Assembly (NCBI GenBank): GCA_934230965.1 | Contig: CAKQFW010000119.1 | Coordinates: forward strand, 1-6,482 | DNA from: an uncultured Prevotella sp. | GTDB taxonomy: Bacteria; Bacteroidota; Bacteroidia; Bacteroidales; Bacteroidaceae | Length of the DNA: 6,482 nt | Reading direction: 5' to 3' | Part shown: piece by piece, positions 5,977-6,482 of the stretch | Position numbering within the stretch: the first letter of the stretch is position 1 | Layout: each line of letters begins with the position of its first letter | Made by a program: the position numbers and the translations under genes | The notes under the pieces: generated by a model | What the model was told of the DNA's origin: nothing | Database searches by the model: none | Seen by the model: only the letters and a program-made list of their open reading frames with translations

Positions 5977-6066
5977 GCTGGAGAACAGGGCACGGAGACC
6001 CTGTTCTACTATAGTTAGTCTAGCAAATCATAGTAGGACGGTGGTCTCCGTGCCCCGTCCTCCAGC
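5977..6066. repeat. 90-bp inverted repeat forming two mirrored hairpins
   Basis: The left arm (5977-6012) and right arm (6030-6066) are inverted copies, sharing GCTGGAG, GGGCACGGAGACC and CTACTAT (the last three bases ahead of a 17-nt loop, 6013-6029). Each arm also folds alone: GAACAGGG (5983-5990) with CCCTGTTC (5999-6006), and GGACGG (6036-6041) with CCGTCC (6055-6060). The arms differ at four stem positions, and these are two A-T pairs changed to two G-C pairs, so pairing is kept. There is no ORF in it. It resembles a REP/BIME-like palindromic unit; function unknown. Confidence 0.8.
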
Positions 6067-6125
6067 ACCCAAAAAGTATCTTGTGTTCATGTTTTGGGCG
6101 TAGGCGGCGAGCCAACCCCTCGCCA

Positions 6126-6205
6126 ACATCCCAAAACATCCCAAAAATATCCCAAACCTTTTCCGCAGCCCACCAAAATCTGTTCTATCTGTTCTATCTG
6201 TGTTC
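6126..6205 (+). repeat. Short tandem repeats in the spacer
   Basis: ACATCCCAAA occurs at 6126-6135 and 6136-6145, with a variant AATATCCCAAA at 6146-6156. A 9-bp unit TCTGTTCTA occurs at 6179-6187 and 6188-6196, with a variant TCTGTGTTC at 6197-6205. They look like slippage-prone intergenic sequence; no function can be read from them. Confidence 0.65.
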
Positions 6206-6325
6206 GCCCATTTTTGCCTACGCGCCCACGCGTAATAAAAATAATGTGTGCGCCCACAAAAGACGGTGTGACATGTAAACAATTGTTAAAAACTAAATAA
6301 ATATTGCATTTTTCTTAGTCAAAGT

Positions 6326-6357
6326 CTTGCACGGTATCAAAAAAAGCTATACCTTTG
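6326..6357 (+). promoter_or_regulatory. rRNA operon promoter (Bacteroidetes sigma type)
   Basis: TTG at 6327-6329 and TACCTTTG at 6350-6357 form a -33/-7 pair (TAnnTTTG) with a 20-bp spacer. The sequence upstream (6275-6323) is very A/T-rich, as an UP-element would be. Transcription should start near 6364-6366 and run to the right into the leader. Confidence 0.8.
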
Positions 6358-6364
6358 CATCCGC

Positions 6365-6482
6365 TTTCAAGAACGAACGACATCTGAAGCAAACGCTAAG
6401 ATAGCTGTAAGTAGTTGAGAGTAAAAAGAAAGAGTTCTTTGAAAAAGATTTACATAAGACAGAGAAGTAGTACAAGAAGCAA
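6365..6482 (+). ncRNA. 5' leader of a 16S rRNA operon (partial, gene outside the window)
   Basis: No coding frame is seen. GTTCTTTGA (6434-6442) resembles the boxA antitermination site of rRNA leaders, and the following GATTTACATAAGACAGAG and AGTAGTACAAGAAGCAA are as I remember Prevotella sequence just upstream of 16S rRNA. The mature 16S sequence itself has not begun by 6482, so the assignment rests on the leader and strong promoter. Start is the estimated transcription start. Confidence 0.75.

Larger units (their letters stand above)
5525..6325. other. Long non-coding spacer between the BI-1 gene and the rRNA promoter
   Basis: About 800 bp without a convincing gene. The open frames here (for example 5570-5755 minus, 5879-6103 plus and 6028-6282 minus) have low-complexity or repeat-derived translations and no family motif. 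The spacer holds three ArgR-box-like sites (5640-5654, 5859-5873, 5880-5894), a GC-rich hairpin copy (5935-5956), the 90-bp double hairpin (5977-6066), short tandem repeats (6126-6205), a 10-bp repeat CATGCTTTCA (5745-5754 and 5811-5820) and an A/T-rich tract (6275-6323) ahead of the rRNA promoter. Confidence 0.7.

Noticed and set aside
5879..6300. Several short open frames on both strands
   Set aside because: They run through the inverted repeat and the short tandem repeats, and the translations are Pro/Thr/Arg-rich repeat products.

Overview
The window looks like chromosomal DNA of a Bacteroidales bacterium, most probably Prevotella or a close relative. The evidence is the set of promoters of the Bacteroidetes type (TTG, 19-20 bp, TAnnTTTG), A-rich leaders with almost no Shine-Dalgarno sites, an arginine gene cluster of the order seen in Bacteroides/Prevotella, and an rRNA leader of the Prevotella kind at the right edge. 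The genus is inferred from general resemblance, not from a search.

Layout from the right: positions 6326-6482 hold a plus-strand promoter and leader that should lead into a 16S rRNA gene just outside the window. Positions 5525-6325 carry no convincing gene but hold ArgR-box-like sites, a 90-bp double-hairpin inverted repeat and short repeats. A BI-1/YccA-family membrane protein gene (5380-4664, minus) has its own promoter at 5495-5524 and a terminator-like inverted repeat at 4589-4651. Then comes a minus-strand arginine operon: argR (4458-3970), a GNAT acyltransferase (3907-3308), argG (3281-2079), a 63-residue PspC-domain membrane protein (2042-1851), argC (1854-886) and argD (532 to beyond the left edge). 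Between argC and argD lies a 337-bp repeat element bounded by 42-bp inverted arms.

How the genes work together: the GNAT protein is the best candidate for the first step (acylation of glutamate), ArgC makes the semialdehyde, ArgD transaminates it to acyl-ornithine, and ArgG joins citrulline to aspartate. Bacteroides-type bacteria are known to use N-succinyl rather than N-acetyl intermediates, so 'acetyl' in the enzyme names may not be the true substrate here. ArgR is the arginine sensor; box-like palindromes lie over and upstream of its own promoter, implying feedback control of the whole operon. argB, the transcarbamylase, the deacylase, argH and carAB are not in the window.

The points most worth a second look are an orphan tandem ArgR-box pair near 5860-5894, the 90-bp inverted repeat whose two halves differ by compensatory changes, the inverted-repeat element inside the arg operon, and the PspC gene coupled to argC by an ATGA overlap. 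I did not find a clear new defence or mobile system.
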